Shown in pieces: positions 1 through 13,027 of a stretch of 64,000 nt of DNA (position 1 is the first letter of the stretch; the number at the start of each line of letters is the position of its first letter). The notes under the pieces are model-generated. The model saw nothing but the letters and a program-made list of their open reading frames with translations, was not told where the DNA came from and made no database searches. Made by a program: the position numbers and the translations under genes. The stretch is from Imbricaverruca yamaguchii. Lineage: Eukaryota > Arthropoda > Thecostraca > Neoverrucidae. Where the stretch lies: contig JAOTOL010001639.1 of assembly GCA_034440575.1 (NCBI GenBank), forward strand, positions 1,807,501 to 1,871,500. Direction: 5' to 3'.

Positions 1-125
1 CCAGTCACATGGAGGACGCGGCCACATGGAGGACACGGTCCCATATAGCCACATGGAGGATTCTGTCGCATGGAGAACACAGCCACATGGAGATCATGGT
101 CACATGAAGAGTACGTCACATGGAT
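1..125. repeat. ~18-bp minisatellite, cut by window start
   Basis: About seven diverged units built on CACATGGAGGACACGGTC run from the first base. The left edge lies outside the window, so the full array length is unknown. Units vary in length from about 15 to 19 bases. Confidence 0.7.
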
Positions 126-1207
126 AACACAGTCCAGAAATATGCGTCGGGATACGTCCAGCTTCTATGCAAGCAATGCACACAATCTAATGGCTACGAC
201 CCTTCCCCCACCACCCCGTCTCCCACACTGAGCTTGGCATTACTTGCAGCACGATTTCTGTCGGCGGGACACATTGTAGCGGCTGTTGGTCATGGCGTGC
301 TGAACACTACATCGCGTTATCTCGCGTGTTAAACAGTTCACCGAATTGTTGTCGAGATGCAATATGTACGCGTGCGCCCGGTGTGGTGAGCTGTTTCGTA
401 CCTGGCATCGGATACGGCTGCCACATCCATTCGTTTGGGGATGCACGCGAGATTTGTTCTCTTAATTTTTGGGTACGCCTTCAGGAGGTCGTCGAGGTAG
501 TTCCGGAGCCAATTAAGGCCTGCCGCATGATGCACTGTTTTGGCTCCCGGTGTCAGGCCTACGGTGTGGAAGAGTGGTAATAATGCCCAGCGCTATTTTT
601 CTCTATCGTACGATCGGAAAACACATTTATCCAGTATAGCCCCTGCCTTAATTAGCATGAAATCGCTCCAACGACGGTTGCGACTTCCCCATTTATCGAC
701 ACTTCACGCGCCATTTATCAACACTTCACAAACCTGAGGTATGCGTAGCATTCTCGGCCACATAGCGGGAGCGGAAGGGGGCATGCACGTCAGACCAACA
801 TATCACGCGTTAGGACCGCCTTGCGTGCTCTCGAAATACACGCTCCTTAAGTCAGTATGTTACTTGTCGAGCTCGTGGTCTTGCAATAACTCCTGCCGAC
901 AAATTATTTAGCCTTTGAGTTCCAGGCGGACACGCACCACGACGAGCGTCTCTACCATGGCGAGTCAGGCGAAGCACTCTTGGGACTCCCAAAGTCATCA
1001 ATATTGGCACGCTTCCAGGACCGTGCTCATGAGCCCCGCTCTACAACATCGTCAGCAACGTCGTCGGCTTCATTTCGTCACAGTCATTCACTCGATCCCG
1101 GACTCACCTCGTACCTAAATGTCAGCGTGAGTGCACTGCGCAGTAGTGCTCCCCCTGTCGACCCGACCGGCTTCCGATGACCTCTCTCCTCTCTCTTTCT
1201 CCCACAG
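126..1207. other. No recognisable gene
   Basis: Several short overlapping open frames of 60-85 codons lie here on both strands. None shows a recognisable domain, a consistent exon structure or low-complexity bias. I see no repeat family in this stretch. Confidence 0.5.
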
Positions 1208-1475
1208 ACGCGTCACGCTGGTGGGCTTCAGCTCGGCTCGTCACACTGGTCAGCTTCAGCTCGGCTCGGCTCTTCACACTGGTCAGCTTCAGCTCGGCTC
1301 GGCTCGTCACACTGGTCAGCTTCAGCTCGGCTCGGCTCTTCACACTGGTCAGCTTCAGCTCGGCTCGGCTCGACATACTGGTCAGCTTCAGCTCGGCTCA
1401 GCTCGTCATACTAGTGAGCTTCAGCTCGGCTCGGCTCGTCACACTGGTCGGCTTCAGCCCGGCTCGGCCGTCTCG
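1208..1475. repeat. 33-bp GC-rich minisatellite
   Basis: About eight tandem units of 33 bp are built around CACTGGTCAGCTTCAG and CTCGGCTCGGCTCG. Because 33 is a multiple of three, the array is open in several frames; one reads as HTGQLQLGSA-type repeats. The translation is a by-product of the repeat, with no sign that it is a protein. Confidence 0.9.
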
Positions 1476-2710
1476 TCACGGCCCGCTGGGTACCGCCCGC
1501 CATGTCGAGCACCGGCCGCTAGAGCACCATGTCCCGGAGCGGCCGGCGAGAGCACCGTGTGCGTGGGCAGCGCGTGAGGAGACCGCGCCGACCCGCCGCT
1601 GGTGAGGCGTCTCTGCCGCTGGCCAGACTGTGAAGACGATGCGCCATGCACCGGTGGACTGTTCTGCTCAACTGTATCGTAGCCTGCGTGCCGCCCTTCT
1701 GCACTCAGGCCACGCCCACGCCGCCAGGTGGGTCTCCGGGCCACGCCCATACCGATATGTGGGTAGATGGTGGCGTATCCAAGTCAGAAAACATGCTAAT
1801 GCAAGTGGAATCAGATGCTAAGTGGTTTTAAATAACGTGATGTAAAAACGAAACGGCAATACACGTTCGAAAGCTTGTTCGTCCTATTCCATGGGCACAA
1901 TGCACAATCCTATTCCATGGGCACATAACTCACTTGTACTTCACGAACTTTACTTGCACTCACTTACTGTACTTGCATTTTGATGCTGCCAGTATAATAT
2001 TGTTTCACACGCAAGAGCGAAGGACAAAGCAGCACAAACACTTGTGAATTTCTGCAAATTCTGCCGAAAATTTGAGAAAGTGCTTTTGCGTGTGCGTTGC
2101 TTTGTTTTTTTCGTTGCGAGATTGCGTTTTTCAACATGCCGCCATATGCCTAACGTTCACGTCATAAAACCTAGGCGGTGCTCCACCTGATCTAGGTGGT
2201 GCTGAAGCGCCATCTGGCCACACTAAAGCTGCACCGCTGAGCACACATTGTGACATTTTTGAACGCACGCTGTTACCTCTCACTGCGTTTGTTCAAGGCT
2301 GCAGCCCCTGTTTGCGGGCTGTTTTGTCTGCCGTGTTTATCTTCGACTTCCGCGAGTGATGCTTCCCTCTGGGGCCGCCTCCAGTCCGCGAGCAAACAGC
2401 AGCGTACTGGAAGGCTGCCGGCGCCAGCTGCATCGGCGGGGCTTTCCCGTTTGCCGCGCGCGCGTCTCACCGCCGGCCGTGTACGGGCCGTTGTTTGGGC
2501 CGGCTCGGGAGCAGACAGCCGTTGGCTGTCGCTGATACGTCCAGTACACCGGTGTCCCCGGGGCGGACTGTTGTTTGGTGCGCCGCCGAATACCCAGCTC
2601 GCCGCTGCAGAAGAGCGCACTCGCCAGAATCAGACCGATGTCGGCAACAACACCTCGCGGGATGTATATGCTATGCTTCATTTAATCGAACTATCTTTTA
2701 TTTTCACTTG
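1476..2710. other. GC-rich flank and anonymous sequence
   Basis: A GC-rich segment follows the minisatellite to about 1780. A direct repeat containing ATTCCATGGGCACA occurs twice near 1887 and 1911. A second GC-rich, CpG-containing block spans about 2290-2620. No coding family was recognised. Confidence 0.4.
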
Positions 2711-2880
2711 GATGTGTGTGTATGCGTTGTGTTTGTTTGTGCATGTATGTGTGTGTGTGCGTGTGTGTGTGTGCGTGTGCGTGTGCGTGTGCGTGTGTGT
2801 GTGTCTATATGTGCGTTTGTTTGTTTGTTTGTACATGTGTGTGTGTGTGTGTGTGCGCGCGTGTCTGCGTGTGTGTGTCA
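2711..2880. repeat. (TG)n microsatellite
   Basis: A compound TG tract is interrupted by TGCG, TATG and a short (GTTT)n run. Open frames across it are Cys/Val-rich artefacts. Confidence 0.95.
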
Positions 2881-4889
2881 GGTTGCCAGTCTAAGCATTC
2901 GAATTACACCTAACTCTGGATGGGGTGTCGCGGACAAAAGGTGGCCGGCGAAGTTCTCGTAACGACAACCTCATTGTTTGTCTCACGCCTGTTTTGAGTG
3001 GCACTCGAAGCAACCCTGATCATCCCACGTGTCGATTACCTGCCATGCTTCTGAGCACCCTTACTGTGGAGCACTCTCTCGCCCTACCAGTACCGGCCTG
3101 ACTAGCTTCATCTTGCCGTTCACAGCATTCTTTTGCTGACTGTATGAGTGCTTGCCTACTGGTCCTGGCTCGTTTCTGTCTTCTGAGCCATATTCACTTT
3201 TGATACCGCAATAGGTGCCGGTGTATCCGAATACATGGCAGACCCAAAAGGTTGCAGCGAATGCCGAGGCGCACCCTGAGCTCTCATAAGGGACCTGGCC
3301 AGGGACGTGACCAAGATGCTGTTGACAGAAGGTCTGATGATGCCCAGGCAGCTTCTACAAATTTAGACGCTGTTGGATTTTGAGCAATTGATGTTAACGC
3401 TCGAGGTATTCTCACCTTTTTCACACTGTGGATTTTTTATTCTCTAAGATGCGGATGGGGGTAGTCCACCATGGGTATTTGGTTGTACATACCCATGGGT
3501 ACATGCAATTCCCATCGGAGTCTATCAAAGCCTTCATCATATTAGCACTTGTACTTCATCAGTCCACCGGGTTTGCTGACACGTGTGCAGGATATAAAAG
3601 ATTAGGTATTCACAAAAAGCCTTCACAAACACAATTGTTTCTTTTTCCCAAGTCGGTGATACCGAAAACACGAAAAACGTGACTTTCCAAACATTCGCTT
3701 GCTGAGCAGTCCATAAGTGATTTTTCAATTATTTCCCCAACGACTAGGGCTTCACGAAGACAGAAATACGCTCTGCGTGCGAGGCTGGTCGCAAGGGGAG
3801 GGATTGCAATGGTTTAGTCCAATTCATGCATTCATCTTACATAGGCCAATAGTAAAGCTAGGAGTTATTCGGAGATACATGCCTTCTAATGTGAATTCTG
3901 GTGGAATGTCTTGCGATACCAGTGCAAAGTTGCAGACAGTGACCAGATGTAAAACACCACGGGTACTGCACATGAACATAGCTTCTCATCCGCCCAGCCA
4001 TTTGCATTGTTTTTTTTTTAGAAACTGGCAAGGTAGGTGATACAGGCACAGATAGCTAATAAGGCATGTCATGCTCCTCACTCGTCACTCCACCAACGAG
4101 ACAAGGCCACCAGGGTGTTATTGATTCACAATGTTTTAGCATACATGATCTGCTTATAGCAATTCGACATTTCAATAACCGTGCGTTACCACCAAACTAC
4201 CACCAGTTAATTGTATCGTAGTTGGTCAGCAGTGCGGCGGGTCACACGGGCTCCAAGCGATTCTCTGAAATGTCGAGGACTGCAGTCGCCCCGAGCTGAA
4301 TTTTAGACGCGCGCGCACACCCACCCCTGTGTCGGCAAGCCTGCTGTGACAACATTTCGTCGCTCCAATTCCAATATTGCGGAGCTTCAGGGACACCTCA
4401 GCCCTCCCACCAACGTCTACCCGAAGTAGGATCTAATCGCAACGTGGGATGTCATATAAACAGAATCCACTCACAGCGCAGCACACACTGTGTTTTTTGC
4501 ATCTGTTCTGGAGAGAAAAAACGACAACGCAATCAGCGCACTATCCCGCGGCCTCGCGAGCCGATTTCGACGCGCTCAGTTTAGCAGTGCAGACGGCAAT
4601 ACCGAAACTACCACACGAAAAATAGCTCCGCGTCGACACAGCCTCACAAACAGCCTCTATTCGATACAGCTCTGCTAGCAAAAATAAACCGCTGCGAATA
4701 TGCAGGCGACGAGATACTAGAGATGCACAGCTTGGCACAGGCTTGACTAAGTGCAGTGCATGCACCGACAACGCCCTGCACAACTACATGCTGACATTAC
4801 TCACGTACCACGACGTGTCGCTGGGTACCACGACACCTGACGGCAGTGCCCGTCTCCAGCCAAAGCTTGTCAAAATAAAAAATGTGCTG
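2881..4889. other. Anonymous sequence
   Basis: No gene, RNA or repeat family was recognised. The palindrome TACCCATGGGTA at about 3490 sits beside a second copy of ATGGGTA about 20 bases upstream; this is short and of unknown meaning. Confidence 0.4.
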
Positions 4890-4952
4890 GTCTAAATGTC
4901 TAAATTGCTGTGTCTAAATGTCTAAATGTCTAAATGTCTAAATGTCTAAATG
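4890..4952. repeat. 8-bp tandem repeat (TCTAAATG)n
   Basis: The unit TCTAAATG recurs about seven times with one interruption (TTGCTGTG). Confidence 0.9.
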
Positions 4953-5708
4953 GCTGGTGAGGCCCGACCAGATGATAATGTCATACAGTGCCCTGTTCCA
5001 TACCTCGGCTTGGCTCGTACATTTAGCCACCACTGATTGCAATTGCTGCTACAGACTCCACTGCATCAGACATGGCTTCTACGTCCCTGGATGCTGACCT
5101 AGGATCCGCTCCCGGGTCACGGATCTAATGACAGTGCTCCCAGAATCCGTGGTTGTCCTGTCCTGATGTCTGATGATATGCCATGATTAATGATGCGCTC
5201 CGCCTTTTTCACGCCGATTGTTCAGCCTCTGTAGTTCTGCCGTACTTTTGCCGGATTGCTGCAGATGACACACCACTTTGTCAGAAGATCTCATATTACT
5301 CGAGATCAAGATGTCGGACACCTGGAGGTTCTGCAGTATGCAGTACCTTGTTCAGTGCACTTCGCAAAAGATTACTCAAGATCCAGACTTAAACAGCCAC
5401 TTTCGTTCATGCAGCTTTCAGTTCCTATTTTCGACTTCCTATTTTACCAAGTATGTTCTTATCGGATATGAAAGACCTGGCACAGGAAGGATTGTCAGAT
5501 CCTATATATTATACCGATAAATATTGCGAGTGGTTGATTATTTACCAACAATGCTCGTGACCGCGGATTGCTTGCAAAAGAAAAGCTATCGTGAAAGGTA
5601 CTCTTCCTCACGGGCAGCGGATCAAATGGTTCCCCACTCTGCTTCGGTTTCACGCCAGAGGCCGTCCTCCACCCACCACCGTCGGTTGTAACGCCCTCCT
5701 CCTAATGC
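4953..5708. other. Anonymous sequence
   Basis: Only short overlapping open frames are present. No domain, SINE or transposon end was recognised. Confidence 0.35.
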
Positions 5709-6212
5709 CATGGTGGCTTCGGCAGATTCGCAGTATCGCTGTGTCGCCGTGGTGGCTTCCGCAGACCCACAGCATCACTATGTTGCCGTGATGGCTTCCG
5801 CAGACCCACAGCATCATTATGTTGCCGTGGTGGCTTCCGCAGACCTACAGTATCGCTATGTTGCCGTGGTGGCTTCCGCAGACCCGCAGTATCACTATGT
5901 TGCCGTGATGGCTTCCGCAGACCTACAGTATCGTTATGTTGCCGTGGTGGCTTCCGCAGACCCGCAGTATCACTATGTTGCCGTGGTGGCTTCCGCAGAC
6001 CCGCAGTATCACTATGTTGCCGTGATGGCTTCCGCAGACCTACAGTATCGTTATGTTGCCGTGGTGGCTTCCGCAGACCCGCAGTATCACTATGTTGCCG
6101 TGGTGACTTCCGCAGACCTACAGTATCGCTATGTTGCCGTGGTGGCTTCCGCAGACCCACAGTATCACTATGTTGCCGTGGTGGGTTCCGCAGACCCGCC
6201 GTACCGCTGGTT
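5709..6212. repeat. 39-bp minisatellite, frame-preserving, 13 units
   Basis: Thirteen units of 39 bp run without indels. The unit begins GTGGTGGCTTCCGCAGAC and ends CTATGTTGCC. The array is open in one plus frame (182 codons in all, 13-residue units of the type VVASADPQYHYVA) and in a minus frame (GLRKPPRQHSDTA type). Units alternate between CCGCAGTATCAC and CTACAGTATCG forms, and a three-unit (117-bp) higher-order repeat is visible in the middle. No signal peptide or flanking exon supports translation, so I treat it as a minisatellite. Confidence 0.9.
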
Positions 6213-6487
6213 GAAGCTGATTGCTTACCTCAACGGACGAGTCCGGGAATTTGGCTGAAGGTACACTGATTTGGGCGGTCCGGAATTGCCTCGCGAACAC
6301 TTGGGCACCACGACCATTCATCTCAGAGATGTTTTCACTTGTTCGGGTAACGGATGTGGCATTTGTCATTTGCCAGCGAGAGAGGTGTTATTTACGGCCC
6401 CCAAGGCTGCTAGTTCCGATGAAAGGATTGAATGCGGACAAGATAGATGCTACTAATTACCTGGTAAAGTAGCCGGGACGAACAAGA

Positions 6488-6690
6488 TCGGTATATGTCG
6501 GATATGTCGAATGTGTCGAACATACCGGATTTGGTGTGCATGCCGAATTTGTCATCCATGTCGGATTTGTCAGACTTGGCGTGCATATCGGATGTGTCGG
6601 ATATATCGGATGTCAAATATGCCAAAAATATCAGATATGTCAAATATGTCAGATATGGTGGATAAGTCGGATGTGTCGGATATGGCCAAG
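6488..6690. repeat. 9-bp minisatellite
   Basis: Units of about 9 bp (TGTCGGATA, TATGTCGAA) repeat with substitutions over about 200 bases. The Met/Ser/Asp/Ile-rich translations on both strands follow from the 9-bp period. Confidence 0.8.
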
Positions 6691-9600
6691 AATATCTCGC
6701 CAGGTTCACCACATATGCCGAAAAGAAACCCATATTTCATCTCTCCGCACGCTATGGAAACATTCACGAATTCTGGGAAGATAAATGTATGCCGCTGCTC
6801 AAACAGATTCATATATCTGCATACATTTGAGTGATGGCAATCCGAGCACATCACACACGAGAATGCCACAAATTGGCACCGAGACCCCCAGGATTGCAAA
6901 GGAGGCCACAATATGGGAAGGGACGCTCAAGAAAATGTGAGGAAGCCCTAAGACGGAAGAGAAAGCCAGTGGATATGAGATGGGGTTTCGGAGACGCAAA
7001 AGCGGGCCACAAAACGGGTAAGGTTGCACCAAGATCAGCGTTGGAAAAGTGGCCCTTTTTTGGAACTTTTGCAATCCAAAGAATTATACACTCCGGAAAA
7101 AATACACTCCTTGAATTGCTGGATGAAGACATACTTAACTAGCAAGACAGCTAGATGTCATTATACAATAGTGATAACTTGGGTGGAGAGGAAGATTCAG
7201 TCATACTGGGTCCCCTACCACATGAAGTTTCCAGTATAATTGAGGATAATACATATTTGTTATTTCGGGTCATCTGTAGGCACATTCCAAGAGGAGGCAG
7301 GAGTGGAGCCGAAAATGAGATGCCAGCCAGATTGGAAGAATATCAGTTTGCTAGCATGCACAAGTAAAACATATGTCAATGGATGACAAAATATGGATCA
7401 CTGCAGTCTGAATATGATCTTAATGCCACTGAACATTCCATCTTCCATATCATTCTATAACATTCCATTTGTGCATGTGCGATTTCTGGTGAGGTGCAGG
7501 TGAATTAATAAACAACCACCAATGCATTCATGTATATGTTCTCCATTTGTGTATAAACCTCAGAACAGAGTCCAGATGTGCCCAGAACAATGTATGGATG
7601 AACACCAAGAGCTAGAGTGGCATCCACACAACTGGTAAGCCACAAAGTGTAGCACTTCCCCCAAATCTCCAAAATACTCGTGGATATGAGCCATGTTTTG
7701 CTACAGCATAGGAATTGTCATGAGCACTATTACTTTTCCACACATGCTTTACACACATTTTGCCTCCATGAAGCATACAAAGGTATTAGGTTTGGGTAAT
7801 TTATGGTATATTATTTTTTTGTAAGATATCCATTTATCAAATTCCTTTCGGAATCATTCAGGATCATAAAATAAAGTTTTTGAATTTAAAAAAAACACTC
7901 GGGCTAGCATAGGCTGTTTGGTTAGAATAGGCCATTTACTTTTAATTTGTTAAAGGAAAGAATTGCTTATATTTTTTTTGTTAAAAAAGGCTTTCTTGCA
8001 TCCAGTTAGGCTGCAGCTTTTTCTTCCTTTTTAACATCACATTTCATGGTATATTTCCCAACCAAACCCGAGCCACTTTTTGGTGTCATTTTGCTACCCA
8101 ACTGCACTTGCCAAAAAAAATGTGAGGTCACATCATGTAAGTACCTACATTATGAACAAATTCATAATCATTGCACGAAAAATAAATTTCAAGAAATCAA
8201 ATCACTTTAAACTGCAAATTTGTCCATTCAGAAAGTCACAGATCAGAAATTTTAAAAGTATAATGGTATTCAATGGAGAATGGGGACAGGATGCACCTAA
8301 TAATTCCTGAGCATTTCATGAATGCACAAATAATGCTTGAATGCATGCATATCTATAATATCTGCAGTCAATGTCCACTGAAGAGGCCCAGCCCCATTTT
8401 GAAAGAAAAACATTCACGCTTCAAAATGTGGTAAGTTAAAACAAGTTTTTCCAGACAAAAGCAAAGCAATCAGTTTTGTTAATTTCTACGCTTGTCGACA
8501 AAACATCGCAGCAATTAATATTATCATGTCCTGCTCCTTGTCTTATCTGAAGATATCCCGTCACACAACACAAGCTTACAGCTTTGGTTTATCCAAATCA
8601 ATAACTCGAATTACCGCGAAGATATTTGATATAGGTAAGTAGGTAGGTACCTACATAGTCAGATAATACAACCTCTCATACCTCGAGCCAAACACGCAGT
8701 CAATTCCATCCGGATAGCAGCAAAGAGCTTTAAAGAAAATCCTTCGTTGAATAAAAAACCACTACGCTCCGCTAACCAAATATAGGAATTCACCTTCACC
8801 AGCCCCCGACCGCGTTCTTGGATTCAATGAGTTCACCGCTCTCCATCTCCGACTCCGGCCGGAGCTATTTGAACCATTGCCACGAAAATCCATGGATAAT
8901 GCATTCCTTCTTGGTTCCTTGGAGAATGATATGTTCTGCATCAATTGGGATGGATAAAACCGTTCATATTTATATTATTAAGCAGTCAGGAGCGATATAC
9001 ATAAAATATTTCGGAAGGATTTTCCCCATGAAAATTGCCTGAATGGTACCAAAACGTTCCTAAAACCTGCTAACACTTTGCTCCAAAATGAAGACCCATA
9101 GAACCAGAAACTTCACCTTCTTTCGATTTTATGACTTATATTGTTTCCAAATTTCATCAACAAGCGGGAATAGTTGTATTCATGCCACTCCGACCGCGAG
9201 GTTTTCCCACTCCGGACAAATTCAGATTTACGTGTGTTGACCTAATCCTCTCCACCCTCATAAGCCTCATTCTGATCCAATGATTAATTTCTTCCCACAG
9301 TCCTGATTATTATTAATTGAGAAAAAGTTCCCTGTAATTCTCTTGGCAGTTTTCTCTAACTTATTTTCATTTTTTGGTATTTCATAGCAATCATGGCGCG
9401 AAATGAGACGCTAGTTTCCGCTCGTCCGTGACGATAGTCTGTTTTACAGCAGCAATTTGCCCGCCCGTCTAGTCGCTTTTCATCCTTCCAAGGAATTCCT
9501 TGCTTCTACTAAACATTCCAGACATGAACTAAAAAGTGCATTGAAATAAATTTAATATTAATAAGGATTGACTTCAATATTTTTTTCCAGCTTTCTCATT

Positions 9601-10040
9601 TGAAAAAAAAAGAAAATTTCATCGTGGAGAGAATAAAAGATTTTAGACGGATTGTTTTAGTATAACTTTCCTTCAACCATTATATATTCGGAAACCCATA
9701 TCCCGAAGTAACATTTTAGACCCTCCCATTTTAGACCCAACGGTGCACGAACGTCCTGCTCTCGAGGTATGTTGTGAATTTGTATTAGTTGTGCGGTGTT
9801 GGTACCTATGCTAGGAGTGGCAGGTATTGATATATAAACTTGGTTGACATCGATTAAGTATACTTTTGTGATCATTTTCTTTACCATTGCTCAGGAAGTT
9901 GCCTTATAAGTCATTCACGTAACGTGGATGACTTCAGACGACGATGTGTGGTGGACCCCATCTGGCTGTCTGTGAGACACTAGGATAAGAACCTAACAAA
10001 TGACTTAAAGGCGTTTTATTTTCGGGGAAGAAGAATTATC
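6691..10040. other. AT-rich anonymous sequence
   Basis: This is a long stretch of moderately AT-rich DNA with poly-A and poly-T runs. The motif ATTATACACTCC occurs near 7082 and recurs several times at 10270-10390, hinting at an uncharacterised interspersed repeat. No gene was recognised. Confidence 0.4.
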
Positions 10041-10190
10041 GGGTTATTTTACGACGCATTCAACCGCAAGGTTGCATAGCGCCGCTACCCTATATCACAC
10101 CGATTGGTCGTGGGTGGACTCTGTAAATGCCGCCGGCCGCGAGATTCGAGTTCCACGCTCCACCATCTAAGCTACCGAGGCCCCTGGGCT
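10041..10190 (-). repeat. tRNA-derived SINE, family 1 (copy C)
   Basis: Read on the minus strand, a tRNA-like head with an A-box (GGTAGCTTAGATGG) and part of a B-box is followed by the family body. The body includes CGGCATTTACAGAGTCCACC, CGACCAATCGG and GGTTGAATGCGTCGTA. The same body is present at about 13320-13500 and 62366-62532. The anticodon region is shortened in this copy. Confidence 0.8.
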
Positions 10191-10267
10191 TTTATTCTTC
10201 ATTCCAGGAGACATCACTGCATTTTTTTAAATTTATACACTTCGTTATATATAAAATGTATATACTC

Positions 10268-10395
10268 CGTTACTTGGTGCTTCAACATACACCCCATAAT
10301 TTGGCAAACTGGGAAATTATACACCCCATAACATAGTGCTTCTCAAGATTATACACTCCATACTTTGGCAAGCCAAGAAATTATACACTCCGAAT
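10268..10395. repeat. Short diverged repeats of ATTATACACCCC
   Basis: Four to five copies of ATTATACACYCC are spaced about 30-40 bases apart. The same motif occurs near 7082. The element type is unknown. Confidence 0.5.
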
Positions 10396-10697
10396 CCAAG
10401 ACCGAGAAGTGAAAATCCAACACTGACCAAGATAGAATATGCTGATCCAGAGACTGGGCAGGAGGTACCTAATTCGGAAGAGGACGACACAATATTGGAA
10501 ATGAGACCCCATGATGAACGAGGAGGCCCTACACTAGGAGAGAAAGGCCATTGGATAACAGAGATGGCTCCCAGGCGGGAAAGAAGGCTCCAAGACGAGT
10601 AAGAAGGTCCCCAAGCAACACTGAGAACTATTGAACACAAGTTTTTTTGTGTGTTAACACTGCCAAAAACACAAGGTACGTGTGTTAACGTACACAT

Positions 10698-11153
10698 CTT
10701 ATGTACCCTGGAAACTGCAAGTTTGTCTACCTTTAGTGTGTGCTGAAAAGCACACTGTGATAGTGCTTTGAAACAGAGAAATGGTGTGTTAAAACATCTA
10801 TGAAGCACACAAATTCTGTGTTTACACATATGGAAAACACCATGACGACGGTGCGTTTCACATCACAAATACACACACATAGTGTGTTAATAACACAATA
10901 TTAGCGTGGAAAATGCGGCCCATTTGATTGTTTTACAAACGATTCGTGTGTCTGTACAATGTGCTTACACGGCAAGGGTGTGTTATTTCTATGTATAACA
11001 TGCTGTCGGAGTGCTTTTGTTCTGTGTAAACACAAAACTTGTGTGTTTTGTGAGCGTGTTAACACTATATTTGGGCTTTTGGAAGCACATTTTTAGTGTG
11101 CTTTCTGACACACTCTTAGGATGGTCAAATATACAGCTTGCAGGGTACACAAG
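10698..11153. repeat. Foldback element with long imperfect inverted repeats
   Basis: The two halves are imperfect reverse complements about a centre near 10925. For example CTTATGTACCCTG at 10698 matches CAGGGTACACAAG at 11141. GTGTGTGCTGAAAAGCACAC near 10735 matches GTGCTTTCTGACACAC near 11098, and TTCTGTGTTTACACA near 10815 matches TCTGTGTAAACACA near 11030. The sequence is studded with the small palindrome GTGTTAACAC. No coding sequence is present. It fits a non-autonomous foldback or MITE-like element; target-site duplications were not resolved. Confidence 0.7.
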
Positions 11154-11905
11154 ATTTGTGTGTAGCACATGATCGGTCTTTTTAATGCTACCACAAAATG
11201 CTTGTCTTCAAATACTTTCGACTAATTTTGGATCATTTGTATGTCAGATGAAAATAAATACAAATATAAACGACTTGAGATGTTCACAGATGAACCACTT
11301 CGAAATTGCCCAATATAAAATATTGTGAATCTCAAGTTGTTCATATTTGAACTGATTTTTAATACACCAACGAACATAATCGAAAACCAATAAAAACAAT
11401 CCAACAAACATGTGATCACATTTCCAGAAGCACCAGTCATATTAACACACACCCCATGCACGCTGTTGATGCACGTGACCAGACCTTATGCGTCCTGCAA
11501 CTTCGTAACCCGTAGATCCGGTCTGACTACTCCATTGATCATTTGCATCATGACAACCAAAGCGTAAAAGTACCACCAGCAATACAAAACATGTATTTTT
11601 CACAAACTTCTCACAAAAGACACGACAGCATAGCACACGTGCGCGGGCTCTCGACAGTACACAGGCCGTCGGGGATCAGATCCTGGCAGTGACTGAACAC
11701 GTCTTCAAAACAGCCTTCGGCCGTGGCGTGCAGGACAGTCTGTTGCCGCTAAACTTGTCGGTGTTGCACACGTGGACGCACATGAGCATAGCCGTATTTT
11801 TGCACTTTAAGAATGTTAACTTTTCAGCAAACATGGTGAAAGATATGGCCCACAGCAGGAGTTGTTCTTCCACATTGAGATCCGTGCAATCTAACACATC
11901 AGCCC

Positions 11906-12027
11906 CTATGATGCGGAGTACTTTGTGTGTGGACAGCATAGTGCAGCTATCATATTGGTGTTTGGTCCGTCCACGAATAAGTTTTCGTACTCTCCTAGTG
12001 CACGCAGCACCGACGGCAGCGTGTCAC
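11906..12027 (-). CDS. Candidate terminal exon (second) of an unidentified gene
   Basis: On the minus strand a very strong acceptor (a long T-rich tract ending TTTCCTGCAG) precedes this exon. The exon begins in phase 1 and reads DTLPSVLRALGEYENLFVDG, then about 20 more residues ending CCPHTKYSAS before a TAG. The upstream candidate exon at 13028-13148 ends in phase 1 at CAG|GTATGC, so the two join in frame across a 1000-bp intron. An alternative continuation in another frame (ADVLDCTDLNVEEQLLLW...) runs beyond the stop, so a frameshift rather than a true C-terminus is possible. I do not recognise the family. It could be a decayed transposon gene or a host gene fragment. Confidence 0.35.
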
Positions 12028-13027
12028 CTGCAGGAAAAAGAAAATTAAAACATGTTGTTGTTTGAGTCACCACCCAGAACTAAACTTGGGGTGGATGGAA
12101 AATCATAAACGCATGTAGAAATTACGGAAACGATTAACTATTAACTTTTGTTTAGCTGTACTACCTTCCTTGCTAACCAAGTCATAAGACACCACCTTTA
12201 TGCTGTCATTGGCCATTGTCTCGTCGGGATATCAACAGCCGGAAATGTATGTAATAGAGTTTGAATATCAACAGAGAAGTTTCGTAATATTTAAATGAGG
12301 ACTTTTAATGCTTAACCTTCACACTGTACTGAGGGATATATTTGGCCCATCTATTTTGTTAACGACAGCAGAAAAACTACGTGCAAATGCGCCAAATACT
12401 TGCATATAATCGCAGAGTTGAGCAGGGCGTCGCTTGACCTTAAATATGAGAAGATATACCTGAATACAAAATTGGGCAGAGTCAAGTCTCGGCTCTCGGA
12501 ATGAACTTGTAGGCTACAACAAAGTCAGATCACAAGGCAAGACTCATAATTTAGCGCTTCAGATATATTGGGCACAACTTCCGCAAAGAAGAAAATGTTA
12601 ACCCACCTATGTACATGCAAAAACACCGTACCGTGTTCACGGGCACCAAAATTAAACTCGATATCTTTTTCGTTTGCGGATTGATCACCGACAACAAATC
12701 AATTGCACCTATTACGGGCGCATGGGGTCCATGGGGTGAGAAAATCTGCTGAATTGTGCGGATCAAGAAATCCTAGAACCTCTAGGCCATACCCCACGAT
12801 GTTGTCTGACTGAGCTGCTGATATACCTATTTGGAATATGCAATCACTATGCAATTATATTGGTGGTTTGACAAAAAATAACTGAACATCGTTCGCACCA
12901 GCTTCAGTGTCCACGCTTTTTAACGAACGTCACGACGCCGTCACATTCCATATATATGTGAGTTGATACGAACATTGCCATACACAAAATGGCCAACTGA
13001 TATGAAGCAGGTCCGAAAATTGCATAC

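Noticed and set aside
2250..2894. 214-codon plus frame
   Set aside because: Half is a (TG)n tract and the rest has no recognisable domain.
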